From assembly GCA_050303415.1 (NCBI GenBank), contig JBNLBS010000001.1, positions 62,001 through 126,000 on the forward strand: DNA of 64,000 nt, written 5' to 3'. The DNA is from JBNLBS01 sp050303415. Its GTDB lineage: Bacteria > Pseudomonadota > Gammaproteobacteria > Methylococcales > Methylomonadaceae. The position numbers and the translations under genes were made by a program. The notes under the pieces were generated by a model. The model did no database searches. It saw nothing but the letters and a program-made list of their open reading frames with translations, and was not told the DNA's origin. Shown here piece after piece: positions 49,964 through 60,172 of this stretch. The number at the start of each line of letters is the position of its first letter. Positions within the stretch are counted from its first letter, which is position 1.

Positions 49964-52213
49964 TCAATACGAGAATTCCGTATCCCGTATTATTTTTGGT
50001 GTCACGAAAATCAATAATTCCCGTTTATCGTCACCCACTATATTTTTCTTAAACAAAAATCCTATACCGGGTAAATCACCGAAAAAAGGAATTTTAAACA
50101 CCTCTTTAACGGTTTCACCTTCATAAACACCACCTAAAACGACTGTTTCCCCATCTTTAACCTGAACCGTAGTATTAATCTCTCTTTTATCAATACCTCC
50201 GGCATTATTGGCAGCATCCTTTTTAATCTTTAAGTTCATCACCACATCGCCGTTCGGGGTAATTTGTGGAGTGACATTCAATTCCAGCACAGCATCAATC
50301 AACTGTGTCTGCGTTCCATCCTGACTCACAGTGGTATAAGGGATCTGTACCCCTTGTTTAATAAAAGCCTTTACCCGATCAGAAGTCATTACACGAGGAT
50401 TTGCAACAATCTCCCCTCGATTTTCATTTTCTAATGCCGACAACTCCAAATTAAGTACATAATCGGCGGCTCTGGCCAGAGTCATTCCTAATGCACCAAC
50501 CGGGTGGTTTTTAATCGCTGACGCACCTAAATCAACTAAATAATTACTATCAGCTGTAGGAACATCTACAAAAGTACCATCTGCATTTGGAACCAATTGC
50601 CCCCTTGTTGGGTCTGGGCCAATAGCAAAAACTTCAGGTCCTGAGCCTACTTGTGCAGCTTTAGCCACTCCAAATTTTACCCCCATTTCCTGAGCAAAGT
50701 TTTTATCCGCAATAACAATTCGCGACTCAATCATCACCTGCCTGACCGGAATATCCAATTGATCAATCATGTCATGGATGATTGCAAGCTTTTTTGCGGT
50801 ATCTGTAACGATAATGATATTGGTTCTGGCATCCAACGTTGCACTACCTCGAGAGGATAACACCATACCGGAATCAAAACCTGTAACATCTTCAGACTCA
50901 ACTGTGTTGGTATTATTTCTGAAAATATCTGTTGATGTAGTCGAACCACTCGTAACCAATTGACTTTGTGATCTTTGCCTTGATGTACCAACCAGAATGG
51001 TCAAAATATCCTCAGCGTTAGCATAGTTTATTTGTATATACTCAGTTTGCAGTGGCTCTAAATCCTGAACAATATTCTCCGTATCCCGCTGTTGTTCTTT
51101 ATATTTCTTTATATTTCCAACCGGTGCAACAAGAATAACATTGCCGGTCTGATATTTCTCCATTCCTTTACTCATCATAATAAAATCGAGCGCCTCGTCC
51201 CATGGCACATCATCCAGCTTTAAGGTTATATTACCGGTCACATCATCACCCGCAACAATATTTTGTCCGGTAAATTCAGCCAATATCGATATCACACTTC
51301 TTAAGTCGATATTCTGAAAATTCAACGATAAGCGGTCGCCGGTGTATTTACTTTTTTTCTTGTCCAGTAATTCTTTTTCCTGTTTAGTTACCGGTCTGAA
51401 TTCTACCGTCAACAAGCCTTCTGATTGAAATAAAGAATAATCGTAAAAATTGTTTTGCATCTCAACGACAATTTTAGCGCCTTTTCTTTCTGAACTGACA
51501 TCAACAAATCTGACGGGTGTTGCAAACTCAGAAACATCCAGACGTTTTAATAAATTTTTAGGCAGTTTGGTATTTAAAAAACTTAATATTATTTTACCGG
51601 CTTGCTCTTTACTATTAACCACCGTATTCGGGTTAGCTAAAGATATTAGGATCCGTCCTTCACCGCCGACACCTCGTCTGAAATCTATATCACTAATCGA
51701 TTGTTCCGGCATCAACTTTACAACCGCCGAATTCATCGGCTTTTCCATTATTTTTTTCTGTGCTGATGCCGTAACACCTGAAGAAGCAACATTAGTTAAA
51801 GTGACAAAAAACTGATTTCCGCTTATTTTTGTTTTATATGGAACCGACTTAACCAGGTTCATCACTACCCGCACCCGATCCGCAACCTGAACGACATGAA
51901 CATTACTAGCCGCTCCTTGATTCACCGAAATTGTTTTATTTTTTAATTCGCTTTTTACCCCCGGAAAATCCAACACAATTCTGGCTGGCTTGTCGGTTTG
52001 AAAAACCTTGGGCTCAATTGCATCACCATTCATTTTTATCTGCATTTGCAGATTGCCACCACTCAATGAGGCGAAATCTATTGCTTGAATAGTTAAATCA
52101 GCCGCTTTAATGATAGTGAACTGTGATAAAAATAAAACTATCCCTAAAATTATACGTATGATCGAAGTCTTGTTTCTATTATTTAACATAAAGCTATTTT
52201 TTGAGTTAATCAT
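49964..52213 (-). CDS. pilQ: Type IV pilus outer-membrane secretin PilQ
   Basis: Forms the outer-membrane pore for the pilus. 749 residues: signal peptide (about 20-38), two AMIN peptidoglycan-binding domains (about 40-150 and 165-275), STN domain starting LNFQNIDLRSVISILAEFTG, an N-domain with an Asn/Ser/Thr-rich insert (about 415-445), and a secretin C-domain from about 500 ending DLPGIGFLFKKN. Last of pilMNOPQ. Start ATG 52213 has alternative in-frame ATG at residue 9. Confidence 0.96.
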   Translation of the reverse strand: MINSKNSFMLNNRNKTSIIRIILGIVLFLSQFTIIKAADLTIQAIDFASLSGGNLQMQIKMNGDAIEPKVFQTDKPARIVLDFPGVKSELKNKTISVNQGAASNVHVVQVADRVRVVMNLVKSVPYKTKISGNQFFVTLTNVASSGVTASAQKKIMEKPMNSAVVKLMPEQSISDIDFRRGVGGEGRILISLANPNTVVNSKEQAGKIILSFLNTKLPKNLLKRLDVSEFATPVRFVDVSSERKGAKIVVEMQNNFYDYSLFQSEGLLTVEFRPVTKQEKELLDKKKSKYTGDRLSLNFQNIDLRSVISILAEFTGQNIVAGDDVTGNITLKLDDVPWDEALDFIMMSKGMEKYQTGNVILVAPVGNIKKYKEQQRDTENIVQDLEPLQTEYIQINYANAEDILTILVGTSRQRSQSQLVTSGSTTSTDIFRNNTNTVESEDVTGFDSGMVLSSRGSATLDARTNIIIVTDTAKKLAIIHDMIDQLDIPVRQVMIESRIVIADKNFAQEMGVKFGVAKAAQVGSGPEVFAIGPDPTRGQLVPNADGTFVDVPTADSNYLVDLGASAIKNHPVGALGMTLARAADYVLNLELSALENENRGEIVANPRVMTSDRVKAFIKQGVQIPYTTVSQDGTQTQLIDAVLELNVTPQITPNGDVVMNLKIKKDAANNAGGIDKREINTTVQVKDGETVVLGGVYEGETVKEVFKIPFFGDLPGIGFLFKKNIVGDDKRELLIFVTPKIIRDTEFSY

Positions 52214-52229
52214 TATTCAGTCCCCAATA

Positions 52230-52769
52230 TTATTCAGCCAGAGCTATTGATGCTTGCTGTTCACGCCACGTTCCTGGCTTATCTGGAACCAACTCCACCA
52301 ATTCAATTCTTTCTTTATCTATATGGATGATTTTGCCATAACTTTTACCCATATAATTTCCCACTTTTACTCTGTGTATAGAGCCATCACTTGCCTTAAT
52401 CAGGCCCCATAAATGATTGTCCAAGTCAATCGTTCCAACCATTCTTAAGCTATCCAAAGAATAGCTCTCCAACTCTTCTTTCACTCTGGTGGTATCCGGT
52501 CTCACTCCTCCTGTAGCAGCATCTATTTCCTGATCAGATATCTCAACGGCTTTAAACGGATCTCTTAACCCCTCTGGATTAAAAATAAACGGCTGAATTA
52601 CTTTAATTTCCGGCAAGGGTTCAATCTGCTGTTTTGGTCGAGCTTTTATTGCAGAAATTTCTTTCTCCAAATCCGACACATCCTTATCCGCACATCCAGA
52701 TAAAACAATTGTACCTGCCATTAATAAAGCATACGGGGCTGATGAAAAAACGTTTTTGTTAACTCGCAT
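52230..52769 (-). CDS. pilP: Pilus assembly lipoprotein PilP
   Basis: 179-residue inner-membrane lipoprotein linking PilNO to PilQ. Signal and lipobox LSGC place the lipidated Cys at about 26. The conserved domain contains LRDPFK and GTIDLDNHLWGLIKA. Its start overlaps the last base of pilO. Confidence 0.95.
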   Translation of the reverse strand: MRVNKNVFSSAPYALLMAGTIVLSGCADKDVSDLEKEISAIKARPKQQIEPLPEIKVIQPFIFNPEGLRDPFKAVEISDQEIDAATGGVRPDTTRVKEELESYSLDSLRMVGTIDLDNHLWGLIKASDGSIHRVKVGNYMGKSYGKIIHIDKERIELVELVPDKPGTWREQQASIALAE

Positions 52770-53383
52770 TAACGCCTCCCCCTTCTTTTTTTCTTATTTT
52801 CAACCGGTTCTTCAGCACCTTCGTTATACGTTTTAATCGTCGCATTCATAATCATAAGGTCAGCTCCTCCCTGAGGCGCGATTTTAACGTCATGAACAGT
52901 CACAATACGCGGCAATGATGCCAGACCACTGACAAACAAACCCAGTTCTTCGTATTTACCGACCACCTGAATGCTGATTGGTAATTCCGAGTAAAATTCT
53001 TTGCGAATAACGCCAGATGGTTTAAACAACCTGAATTCCAAACCACTGGCCAAACCTGTTTGCGATATATCCACCAACAAACTGGCAACTTCTGCCTTGG
53101 TTGGCATTTGCTTAATCATTTCACCGAGCGATGCTTCAATTTTTTTTAACTGATCCTCATAGGCTTCAAGATTAACGGCTTTTTTATGCTTAATGCCAAA
53201 AGTTTTTAAGAGATCCTTTTCTGTTTGCTCGGTTCTTTTCAACTGATCCCATTGATCAATGGTGTCATAATAAACCCCGGCGCCAGCCACTACCATGCAA
53301 ACCAAAAATATCACCACAGCTTTAACTGGCAGTGGCCATGTTCCGGCAGCATTAAAATCCCAGTTAACTTCAGATAAGTCCAT
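52769..53383 (-). CDS. pilO: Pilus assembly protein PilO
   Basis: 204-residue bitopic protein that dimerises with PilN. One N-terminal membrane helix (VKAVVIFLVCMVVAGAGVYY), coiled coil (about 45-95), then a periplasmic ferredoxin-like fold (LEFRLFKPSG, LPISIQVVGKYEEL). Short basic tail NKKKRRGRR. One-base overlaps on both sides. Confidence 0.96.
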   Translation of the reverse strand: MDLSEVNWDFNAAGTWPLPVKAVVIFLVCMVVAGAGVYYDTIDQWDQLKRTEQTEKDLLKTFGIKHKKAVNLEAYEDQLKKIEASLGEMIKQMPTKAEVASLLVDISQTGLASGLEFRLFKPSGVIRKEFYSELPISIQVVGKYEELGLFVSGLASLPRIVTVHDVKIAPQGGADLMIMNATIKTYNEGAEEPVENKKKRRGRR

Positions 53384-53955
53384 TATTTCCCCCCATCCTG
53401 ATCTACCTGCTTAATTTTACCTAAGCGAGCCTGCACCAAAAAATCACTCTGCTGTTCAACATTGGTTTTCTGATGGGAGCGAATAATACCTAACTGTGGT
53501 TTTTGCATCCACTCGGAAGCATCTATTGCTCTCATAAAGGCAGATACTCGGGCATTTGATTGCGCCTTACCATTGAATACCAAATTGGCTCCAGTCTGGT
53601 CAAATTTGGTAAGAAAAACACCTTCCGGCAATTTCTCAGCCACTTCATGAAATAAATGGACAATTTCAGGACGGCTTTCCTGTAACTTTTGAATGACTTC
53701 AATTTTAGTCAGTAATTTATTTTTCTTTGACTCGATATCTTTTATTTTTTTTATTTTCTTATCCACAAGAGCAATTTCATCCTTAACCATCCGGTTTCGT
53801 CTTTCCTGATGCTCTTTCAAGCCGTTAATGTAGATGTGAACCCCAATAATTAAAACAATTGTTGCAGCAATTGCCACGCCCCCCGCGATTAAAAATTCCT
53901 TTTGTTGCTGCTCTTTCAGTTCTTGCCGCCATGGCAGCAGATTAATCCTGGCCAT
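53383..53955 (-). CDS. pilN: Pilus assembly protein PilN
   Basis: 190 residues. The N-terminal cytoplasmic motif MARINLLPWRQE binds PilM, followed by one membrane helix (about 24-44), coiled coil (50-85) and a periplasmic domain (PEGVFLTKFDQTG). Overlaps pilM and pilO by one base each. Confidence 0.96.
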   Translation of the reverse strand: MARINLLPWRQELKEQQQKEFLIAGGVAIAATIVLIIGVHIYINGLKEHQERRNRMVKDEIALVDKKIKKIKDIESKKNKLLTKIEVIQKLQESRPEIVHLFHEVAEKLPEGVFLTKFDQTGANLVFNGKAQSNARVSAFMRAIDASEWMQKPQLGIIRSHQKTNVEQQSDFLVQARLGKIKQVDQDGGK

Positions 53956-55016
53956 TAGTCAAAACTCCTCATTGCTAAACCGCAGGCAATCATTAACGCT
54001 GGCGCATCATTACTTAAACTCTGTGGCTTTATTTTGCTTGATAAAGCCATATTTATAAATGGATTAGCAACATAAGCAGGCACCCCCATACTCTGAGTAA
54101 CCAACTTGTCTAACCCGGGAACTGACGAACAGCCGCCGGCCAAAATAATAGTATCCACCCCTTTATTAGCACTGGATGAAACAAAGAACTGCAATGATCT
54201 GGAAATTTGCTGTACCATTGCCTTTTTGAAGGGCTCTAATACATCTTGAACATAGTTATCCGGCAAACCACCTTGTTTTTTTGCCAGCCCTGCTTCCTCA
54301 TAAGACAATCCATAACGTCGTTGTATCTCTTCGGTTAATTGTTTACCGCCAAAGCCCTGTTCACGCGTATAAACAGTTCTATTATTGCGTAGCACACTTA
54401 ATGTCGCCATAGTAGAACCTATATCTGCAATTGCAACAGTCTGCCCCTCAATTGATTCTGGAATCTGTTCGGCTAATAAAGTAAAGGCATTTTCCATCGC
54501 GAATGCTTCAACATCGACAATTTTTGCTTTCAAGCCCGCCTGTACAAGAGCTTCAACTCTGTCATCCACATTTTCACGCCTGGAAGCAGCCAATAATACA
54601 TCCAGCATCTCAGGATTATTATCGTTTACGCCTTGCACTTCAAAATCAAGATTAACCTCATCCAACGAATACGGGATATATTGATCGGCCTCAACCATAA
54701 TCTGTTCGACCATATCATCTTCGGTTAATGACGCCGGCATCTGAATAACCTTGGTCATAACCGAAGAACCAGCCACGGCGACACAGGCATGTTTTAACTT
54801 TGTTCCCGAGCGCTTAAGTGCTGTTCTTATTGCTTCGCCGATGACATCGATATCAGAGATATTTTTATCAACCACTGCATCTTGCGGTAAAGGAGAAACC
54901 GCATAACTTTCAACTTTATAACGTGAACCCGACTTACTTAGCTCCAGCAACTTAACCGCCGCTGTACTAATATCTATTCCCAGCACAGGTACCTGTTTTC
55001 GGCTAAATAAACTCAT
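53955..55016 (-). CDS. pilM: Pilus assembly actin-like ATPase PilM
   Basis: 353 residues from ATG 55016, starting MSLFSRKQVPVLGIDIS. The frame extends 22 residues upstream, but AAAGGG lies 8 bases before this ATG and family members start here. FtsA/actin-like fold: phosphate loops GIDISTAAVKLLEL and AIADIGSTMATLSV, adenosine motif ILAGGCSSVPGL. Cytoplasmic, binds PilN. First gene of pilMNOPQ, divergent from mrcA, the conserved arrangement. Confidence 0.95.
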   Translation of the reverse strand: MSLFSRKQVPVLGIDISTAAVKLLELSKSGSRYKVESYAVSPLPQDAVVDKNISDIDVIGEAIRTALKRSGTKLKHACVAVAGSSVMTKVIQMPASLTEDDMVEQIMVEADQYIPYSLDEVNLDFEVQGVNDNNPEMLDVLLAASRRENVDDRVEALVQAGLKAKIVDVEAFAMENAFTLLAEQIPESIEGQTVAIADIGSTMATLSVLRNNRTVYTREQGFGGKQLTEEIQRRYGLSYEEAGLAKKQGGLPDNYVQDVLEPFKKAMVQQISRSLQFFVSSSANKGVDTIILAGGCSSVPGLDKLVTQSMGVPAYVANPFINMALSSKIKPQSLSNDAPALMIACGLAMRSFD

Positions 55017-55273
55017 ATTTAAACCCTTTAAAACTATTGCTATTAGCCCTATACATAACTTGCAAAGCTTGCCTCTCTTCAAAAACAGACCATCTATTCA
55101 TGTAAACCAAGTATAGTCACGTTTTTTATTTTTTTAAAAAAAAATCATGTTATTTGAAGACTTTGCTCAATTTTTTTCAAAAAAAAATCAATATCAATGC
55201 AGCTTAATTTATAATTATAAGTAATATTCAATCAATAGGGTTCGGCTGCTCGCCCAATATCCATCCACTTAAA

Positions 55274-57625
55274 ATGCTAAAGTTCAAAATATTTAAATGG
55301 TTCGCCCTTTTATCACTAACCATAATGATCGGTTCTGTGATTGCTGGTTATTTTTTCTATCAACAGATTAATGAAGAGCTGCCAGACTTCCGTAAATTAA
55401 AAGATGTCAATTATCAAACACCATTAACTATATATAGTAAGGATGATTACCTGATTGCCGAATTCGGTGAAAAGAAACGATACCCAATTGAGATAGAGAA
55501 CGTCCCAAAACAATTTATCAACGCCATTCTCTCATCAGAGGACGCTAATTTTTATCACCACCCCGGAGTTGATTTTAAAGGCCTGACCAGAGCAGGTTTT
55601 CAATTGCTGCTGACTGGCAAAAAGAAACAAGGCGGCAGCACGATCACCATGCAGGTCACACGAAATTTTTTACTCAGTCGAAAAAAAACCTATACACGAA
55701 AAATCAAAGAAATTATCCTGGCGTTGAAAATTGAGCGGGAATTTACCAAAAATGAAATTTTGGAACTCTATGTCAACAAGATCTATTTAGGGCATCGCTC
55801 ATATGGCATAACGGCTGCTGCACAGACCTATTACGGCAAGCCCCTTGCCGAACTTAATCTAGCACAACTAGCCATGATTGCCGGCTTGCCCAAAGCGCCA
55901 TCAGCATACAACCCGATAACCAACCCGACCCGAGCCTTACAAAGGCGAAATTATGTCTTGCGTCGAATGCTTGAATTAGAGCACATAAGCCAACAAGAAT
56001 TTGATGATGCCTCCAACCAACCTGTAACAGCACTACTGCATAATTTAAACATTGAATTATCCGCACCCTACCTTGCAGAAATGGTTAGACAGAAAATAGT
56101 AGAACATTACGGGGAAGACGCATACACTTCAGGCCTAAAAGTCTACACCAGCATCAACAAAACACTGCAGGATGCAGCCGTTCGCGCACTTCGAAACACC
56201 CTGCATAGTTACGATGAACGCCATGGCTATCGAATTGCCAAACACGACAATATAGCAACTGAAAATAATTTTGACCACATGCCGATTATTGGCAGCACAT
56301 TACCCGGCATTGTCAATGAATTTGATGACAAAACCGCAAAGGTTCAATTACAAGATCAACGCATTATTGACTTACCTTGGCAGAACTGCCGATGGGCCAG
56401 ACAATTCAAAACACGAAATATTATCGGTCCTCATATCAAACATTTTACCGATATTTTCAAACAGGGAGATATCATACGAGTCCGGCAACTTGACGATGGC
56501 AGCTGGGCTTTAGCACAAATTCCTGAAACTCAAGGTGCATTCCTGGCAGTTGATCCTGTTACTGGTGCTATTCAAGCTATTACCGGTGGTTATGATTTTT
56601 TCCATAACAAGTATAACCGCGTTATTCAATCAAGCAGACAGCCTGGTTCCGGTTTTAAACCTATTATTTATACTACAGCACTCGAAGAAGGCATGACCGC
56701 CGCCAGTACCATTAACGATACACCCGTTGTTGTAGACGAACCCGGCCAGGAAACAGAGTGGCGGCCAGAGAATTACAGTCACAAATTTTTTGGCCCGACA
56801 CGATTGCGTGTAGCGCTTAGAAAATCACGTAACCTGATATCCATACGTTTATTAAGACGCCTAGGTATAGAACGAGTAACCGAAACAGCGCTACGTTTTG
56901 GCTTTAATAAAGAACAGTTACCTAACAGTCTGTCATTAGCGCTGGGTAGTGGTCATGCGACTCCATTACAAATGGTCCGGGTTTATTCCACCTTTGCCAA
57001 TGGTGGTTTTTTAATACAACCTTATTTTATTGAACGAATTGAAAACAGTAACGGGGAAATTGTTTTTCAACATCAGGCAAAGCCTGCTTGCCCCTCGTGC
57101 GCCGCCGACTATAAATCAGATGACATTGCCCCGAGAATAATCTCTCCGCAGATTCATTTTTTAATGAACAGTTTATTACGCGATGTCGTACAAAGAGGCA
57201 CGGCCGTCAGAGCCAAGTCCTTAGGTCGAACAGACTTGGCGGGAAAGACCGGCACCACAAATGATCAAAGAGACGCCTGGTTTAATGGTTTTAATGCAAA
57301 AATTGCCGCTACCGCCTGGGTCGGTTTTGATGATTCCAAACCAATGGGCCGAAGTGAAACAGGTAGCAAAGCAGCTCTACCTATGTGGATTGAATTTATG
57401 CAGACAGCATTAGAAAATATTCCTGAGCAACCACTGATCAAACCGGAAGACATTACCACCGCTTTTATAAACCCAGACACCGGATTGCAGACAAGCGCAG
57501 ATAATGAACAAGGTATTTGGGAATTCTTTAGAATAGGAAACGAACCAAAAGTTGAAACAACATTGTTTAACAGTGACACCGAAATCTCCGACACAAATGA
57601 AGAACCAGTGGAAGCACTGTTTTAG
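55274..57625 (+). CDS. mrcA: Penicillin-binding protein 1A
   Basis: Bifunctional peptidoglycan glycosyltransferase and transpeptidase. 783 residues: N-terminal membrane anchor (about 9-30), GT51 domain (about 50-230) with SSEDANFYHHPGVD (catalytic Glu), GGSTITMQ and KIYLGHRSYGI, an OB-like insert (about 320-425), and a transpeptidase domain with SGFKP as SxxK, SRN as SxN and KTGTT as KTG box. Divergent from pilM, as in E. coli and Pseudomonas. Confidence 0.96.
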   Translation: MLKFKIFKWFALLSLTIMIGSVIAGYFFYQQINEELPDFRKLKDVNYQTPLTIYSKDDYLIAEFGEKKRYPIEIENVPKQFINAILSSEDANFYHHPGVDFKGLTRAGFQLLLTGKKKQGGSTITMQVTRNFLLSRKKTYTRKIKEIILALKIEREFTKNEILELYVNKIYLGHRSYGITAAAQTYYGKPLAELNLAQLAMIAGLPKAPSAYNPITNPTRALQRRNYVLRRMLELEHISQQEFDDASNQPVTALLHNLNIELSAPYLAEMVRQKIVEHYGEDAYTSGLKVYTSINKTLQDAAVRALRNTLHSYDERHGYRIAKHDNIATENNFDHMPIIGSTLPGIVNEFDDKTAKVQLQDQRIIDLPWQNCRWARQFKTRNIIGPHIKHFTDIFKQGDIIRVRQLDDGSWALAQIPETQGAFLAVDPVTGAIQAITGGYDFFHNKYNRVIQSSRQPGSGFKPIIYTTALEEGMTAASTINDTPVVVDEPGQETEWRPENYSHKFFGPTRLRVALRKSRNLISIRLLRRLGIERVTETALRFGFNKEQLPNSLSLALGSGHATPLQMVRVYSTFANGGFLIQPYFIERIENSNGEIVFQHQAKPACPSCAADYKSDDIAPRIISPQIHFLMNSLLRDVVQRGTAVRAKSLGRTDLAGKTGTTNDQRDAWFNGFNAKIAATAWVGFDDSKPMGRSETGSKAALPMWIEFMQTALENIPEQPLIKPEDITTAFINPDTGLQTSADNEQGIWEFFRIGNEPKVETTLFNSDTEISDTNEEPVEALF

Positions 57626-57708
57626 CAACTCAAAGGCTCAAACCAAAAATGCTTTTTATGGAGATGAAAAAAATGCGAACAGCTTAATTAAGCAAGGAAA
57701 CAACCCTA

Positions 57709-59016
57709 TTATCGGTCTTCAATAGGGGCGTAATCTCTACGCTCAGCACCGGTATAAATCTGCCTGGGTCGACCAATCCGATGTGTTGGCTCGGCCATCA
57801 TTTCCAGCCACTGGGATACCCAGCCAGCCGTACGGGCTATAGCAAACATAACAGTAAACATATCAACTGGAATATTCAAAGCCTTGTAGATAATACCCGA
57901 ATAAAAATCAACATTAGGATAGAGTTTTTTCTCAATAAAATACTCATCCTTTAATGCATACTGCTCCAATTTCAAGGCCAATTCAAACAAAGGATCATTA
58001 CCTGAGAATTTTTCCAAAACTTCATGACAGGTTTCTCGGATTATGGTTGCTCTTGGATCAAAGTTTTTATACACCCGATGACCAAAGCCCATTAACCTGA
58101 ACGGATCGTTTTTATCCTTCGCTTTGGCAATAAATTCTGGAACACGCTCAACACTTCCAATCTCGGCCAGCATGCTTAAAACGGCCTCATTTGCACCGCC
58201 ATGAGCAGGCCCCCATAAAGCCGAGATACCTGCTGCTATACAGGCATATGGATTGGCCCCGGTACTACTGGCCAGTCTGACGGTTGATGTACTGGCATTC
58301 TGTTCATGATCTGCATGCAGAATAAATAACAGATTCAATGCTTTGACAGCAACAGGATCAATGTAGTTTTCTTTATCGATATACTTTTGCGATGGCAATG
58401 AAAACATCATATTTAAAAAGTTTTCACAATAGCCCAAATCCAGTCGTGGATAAATAAAAGGCCAGCCTACAGAATGTCTATAGCAAGCAGCGGCAATCGT
58501 TGGCATTTTTGCCAGCAGACGCATCGCCGATATTCGCCGATGCTCAGGATCATTCATATTCAGCTCACTGTGATAGAAAGCCGATAATGAACCAACTACA
58601 CCCACCATCATCGACATTGGGTGCGCATCGTAATGAAATCCGTCAAAAAAGCCCCTTAAGGCTTCATGCAGCATTGAATGATGATTGACCTCATATTCAA
58701 ATTCTGACTTCTGCTTAGCTGTCGGTAACTCGCCATTCATTAACAAATAGGCGACTTCCAGAAACGAGCTTTGCTTGGCCAATTGATCAATAGGGTAACC
58801 ACGATACAGCAGCACCCCTTTTTCACCATCAATATAAGTGATTGCACTTTTACAGCTGGCAGTCGATAAAAAACCGGGATCATAGGTAAATATGCCCAGC
58901 TCTTTATTCAACTGACCGATATCGACGGCCGGCACCCCCAGAGTTCCCTTATGTAAAAGGAATTCGGTTTCCTTGCCCGTCGAATTATCTTTTATTGATA
59001 CTGTATCTTTTGACAT
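57709..59016 (-). CDS. gltA: Citrate synthase
   Basis: Condenses acetyl-CoA and oxaloacetate to citrate. 435 residues, the hexameric Gram-negative type I form with an N-terminal beta domain (LLHKGTLGVPAVDIGQL). Catalytic His in LHADHEQNAST, His in WGPAHGGANEAV and GFGHRVYKNFDPRA are present, and the catalytic Asp lies in NVDFYSGI. Confidence 0.97.
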   Translation of the reverse strand: MSKDTVSIKDNSTGKETEFLLHKGTLGVPAVDIGQLNKELGIFTYDPGFLSTASCKSAITYIDGEKGVLLYRGYPIDQLAKQSSFLEVAYLLMNGELPTAKQKSEFEYEVNHHSMLHEALRGFFDGFHYDAHPMSMMVGVVGSLSAFYHSELNMNDPEHRRISAMRLLAKMPTIAAACYRHSVGWPFIYPRLDLGYCENFLNMMFSLPSQKYIDKENYIDPVAVKALNLLFILHADHEQNASTSTVRLASSTGANPYACIAAGISALWGPAHGGANEAVLSMLAEIGSVERVPEFIAKAKDKNDPFRLMGFGHRVYKNFDPRATIIRETCHEVLEKFSGNDPLFELALKLEQYALKDEYFIEKKLYPNVDFYSGIIYKALNIPVDMFTVMFAIARTAGWVSQWLEMMAEPTHRIGRPRQIYTGAERRDYAPIEDR

Positions 59017-59076
59017 AAGCAGCCCTTATCAAATTTTTTGCTTAGGCAATAGACTAAACAAAAATTCTGCCAAAGC

Positions 59077-59277
59077 TTATTTACCGTATTTTTTACGAAA
59101 CTTATCTACACGACCCGCTGTATCAACGACACGTTGTTTTCCTGTATAGAAAGGATGGCAAGCAGAGCAAACCTCTACGTGCAAATCTTCAGTCAAAACA
59201 GAGCCAGTTTCAAATTTGTTACCACAACCACATGTTACAGTAATTTGTTTATATTCAGGATGAATTTCTGGTTTCAT
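59077..59277 (-). CDS. rpmE: Ribosomal protein L31, zinc form
   Basis: 66 residues. Four zinc cysteines (TCGCGN, then CSACHPF) mark the C+ form, as opposed to the zinc-free YkgM/L31B. Ends KFRKKYGK. Divergent from xthA. Confidence 0.96.
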   Translation of the reverse strand: MKPEIHPEYKQITVTCGCGNKFETGSVLTEDLHVEVCSACHPFYTGKQRVVDTAGRVDKFRKKYGK

Positions 59278-59368
59278 ATTGTTTTCACTTGCCCTTAAAG
59301 GACTACATACTTATTAGAGAACTCAGTATAATACGTCCTCCACAATAAATTGGCAACTCCTATTTTCC

Positions 59369-60172
59369 ATGCGCATCATAACCATTAATACTAACGGCAT
59401 CCGTGCCGCTGAAAAAAAAGGCTTTTTTTCCTGGCTTGAACAACAAAATGCTGACATAGTTTGTATTCAAGAAACCAAGGCTCAGGTTGAGCAGCTTAAA
59501 TCGGAAGTCTTTTGGCCTAAAGATTACCACTGTTTTTATCATGATGCAGAAAAAAAGGGCTACAGCGGCGTAGCACTTTATTGCCGAATAAAACCCGACA
59601 CTGTAAACAGAGGCATTGGCTGGCCCGATGCGGATGCTGAAGGTCGCTTTATTGAAGCTCAATTTGGTAATTTAAGTGTCATTTCGCTATATTTACCCTC
59701 AGGATCTTCCAGCGAGGAAAGACAAGCTATCAAATTTAAATTTCTGGATCGTTTTTTACCTTATTTACAAGATTGCGCAAATAACGGTCGAGATTATATT
59801 ATTTGCGGTGACTGGAACATTGCACATAAAGAAATTGATTTAAAAAACTGGAAAGGAAACAGAAATAATTCTGGCTTTTTACCGGAAGAAAGGGCTTGGC
59901 TGGACAGTCTGTTCGCTAATAGCCAGTGGCTTGATGCCTTTCGTTTGATAAACCAGGAAGCCGAACAATACACCTGGTGGTCAAACCGGGGACAGGCATG
60001 GGCTAAAAACGTTGGCTGGCGCATTGATTACCAAATCATCAACCAGCCCCTCAAAGACAAAGTCCTATCCACATCAATCTATAAAGATCAACGCTTCTCA
60101 GACCATGCCCCTTTAATTATGGACTATGATTACCGGCTACAACCAGCCGCTGATAGCGCATCAACAGAATAA
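59369..60172 (+). CDS. xthA: Exodeoxyribonuclease III / AP endonuclease
   Basis: Base-excision repair nuclease. 267 residues with catalytic motifs NTNGIRAA, IQETKAQ (metal Glu), CGDWNIAHKEID (Asp/Asn), WWSNRG, WRIDYQII and SDHAPL (catalytic His) in the usual order. Its last 56 bases overlap the convergent MFS gene, so its C-terminus (YDYRLQPAADSASTE) is encoded opposite the end of that gene. Confidence 0.95.
   Translation: MRIITINTNGIRAAEKKGFFSWLEQQNADIVCIQETKAQVEQLKSEVFWPKDYHCFYHDAEKKGYSGVALYCRIKPDTVNRGIGWPDADAEGRFIEAQFGNLSVISLYLPSGSSSEERQAIKFKFLDRFLPYLQDCANNGRDYIICGDWNIAHKEIDLKNWKGNRNNSGFLPEERAWLDSLFANSQWLDAFRLINQEAEQYTWWSNRGQAWAKNVGWRIDYQIINQPLKDKVLSTSIYKDQRFSDHAPLIMDYDYRLQPAADSASTE

Noticed and set aside
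55226..55262. GGGTTCGGCTGCTCGCCC as a tRNA T-arm
   Set aside because: No acceptor, D or anticodon arm can be built around it.
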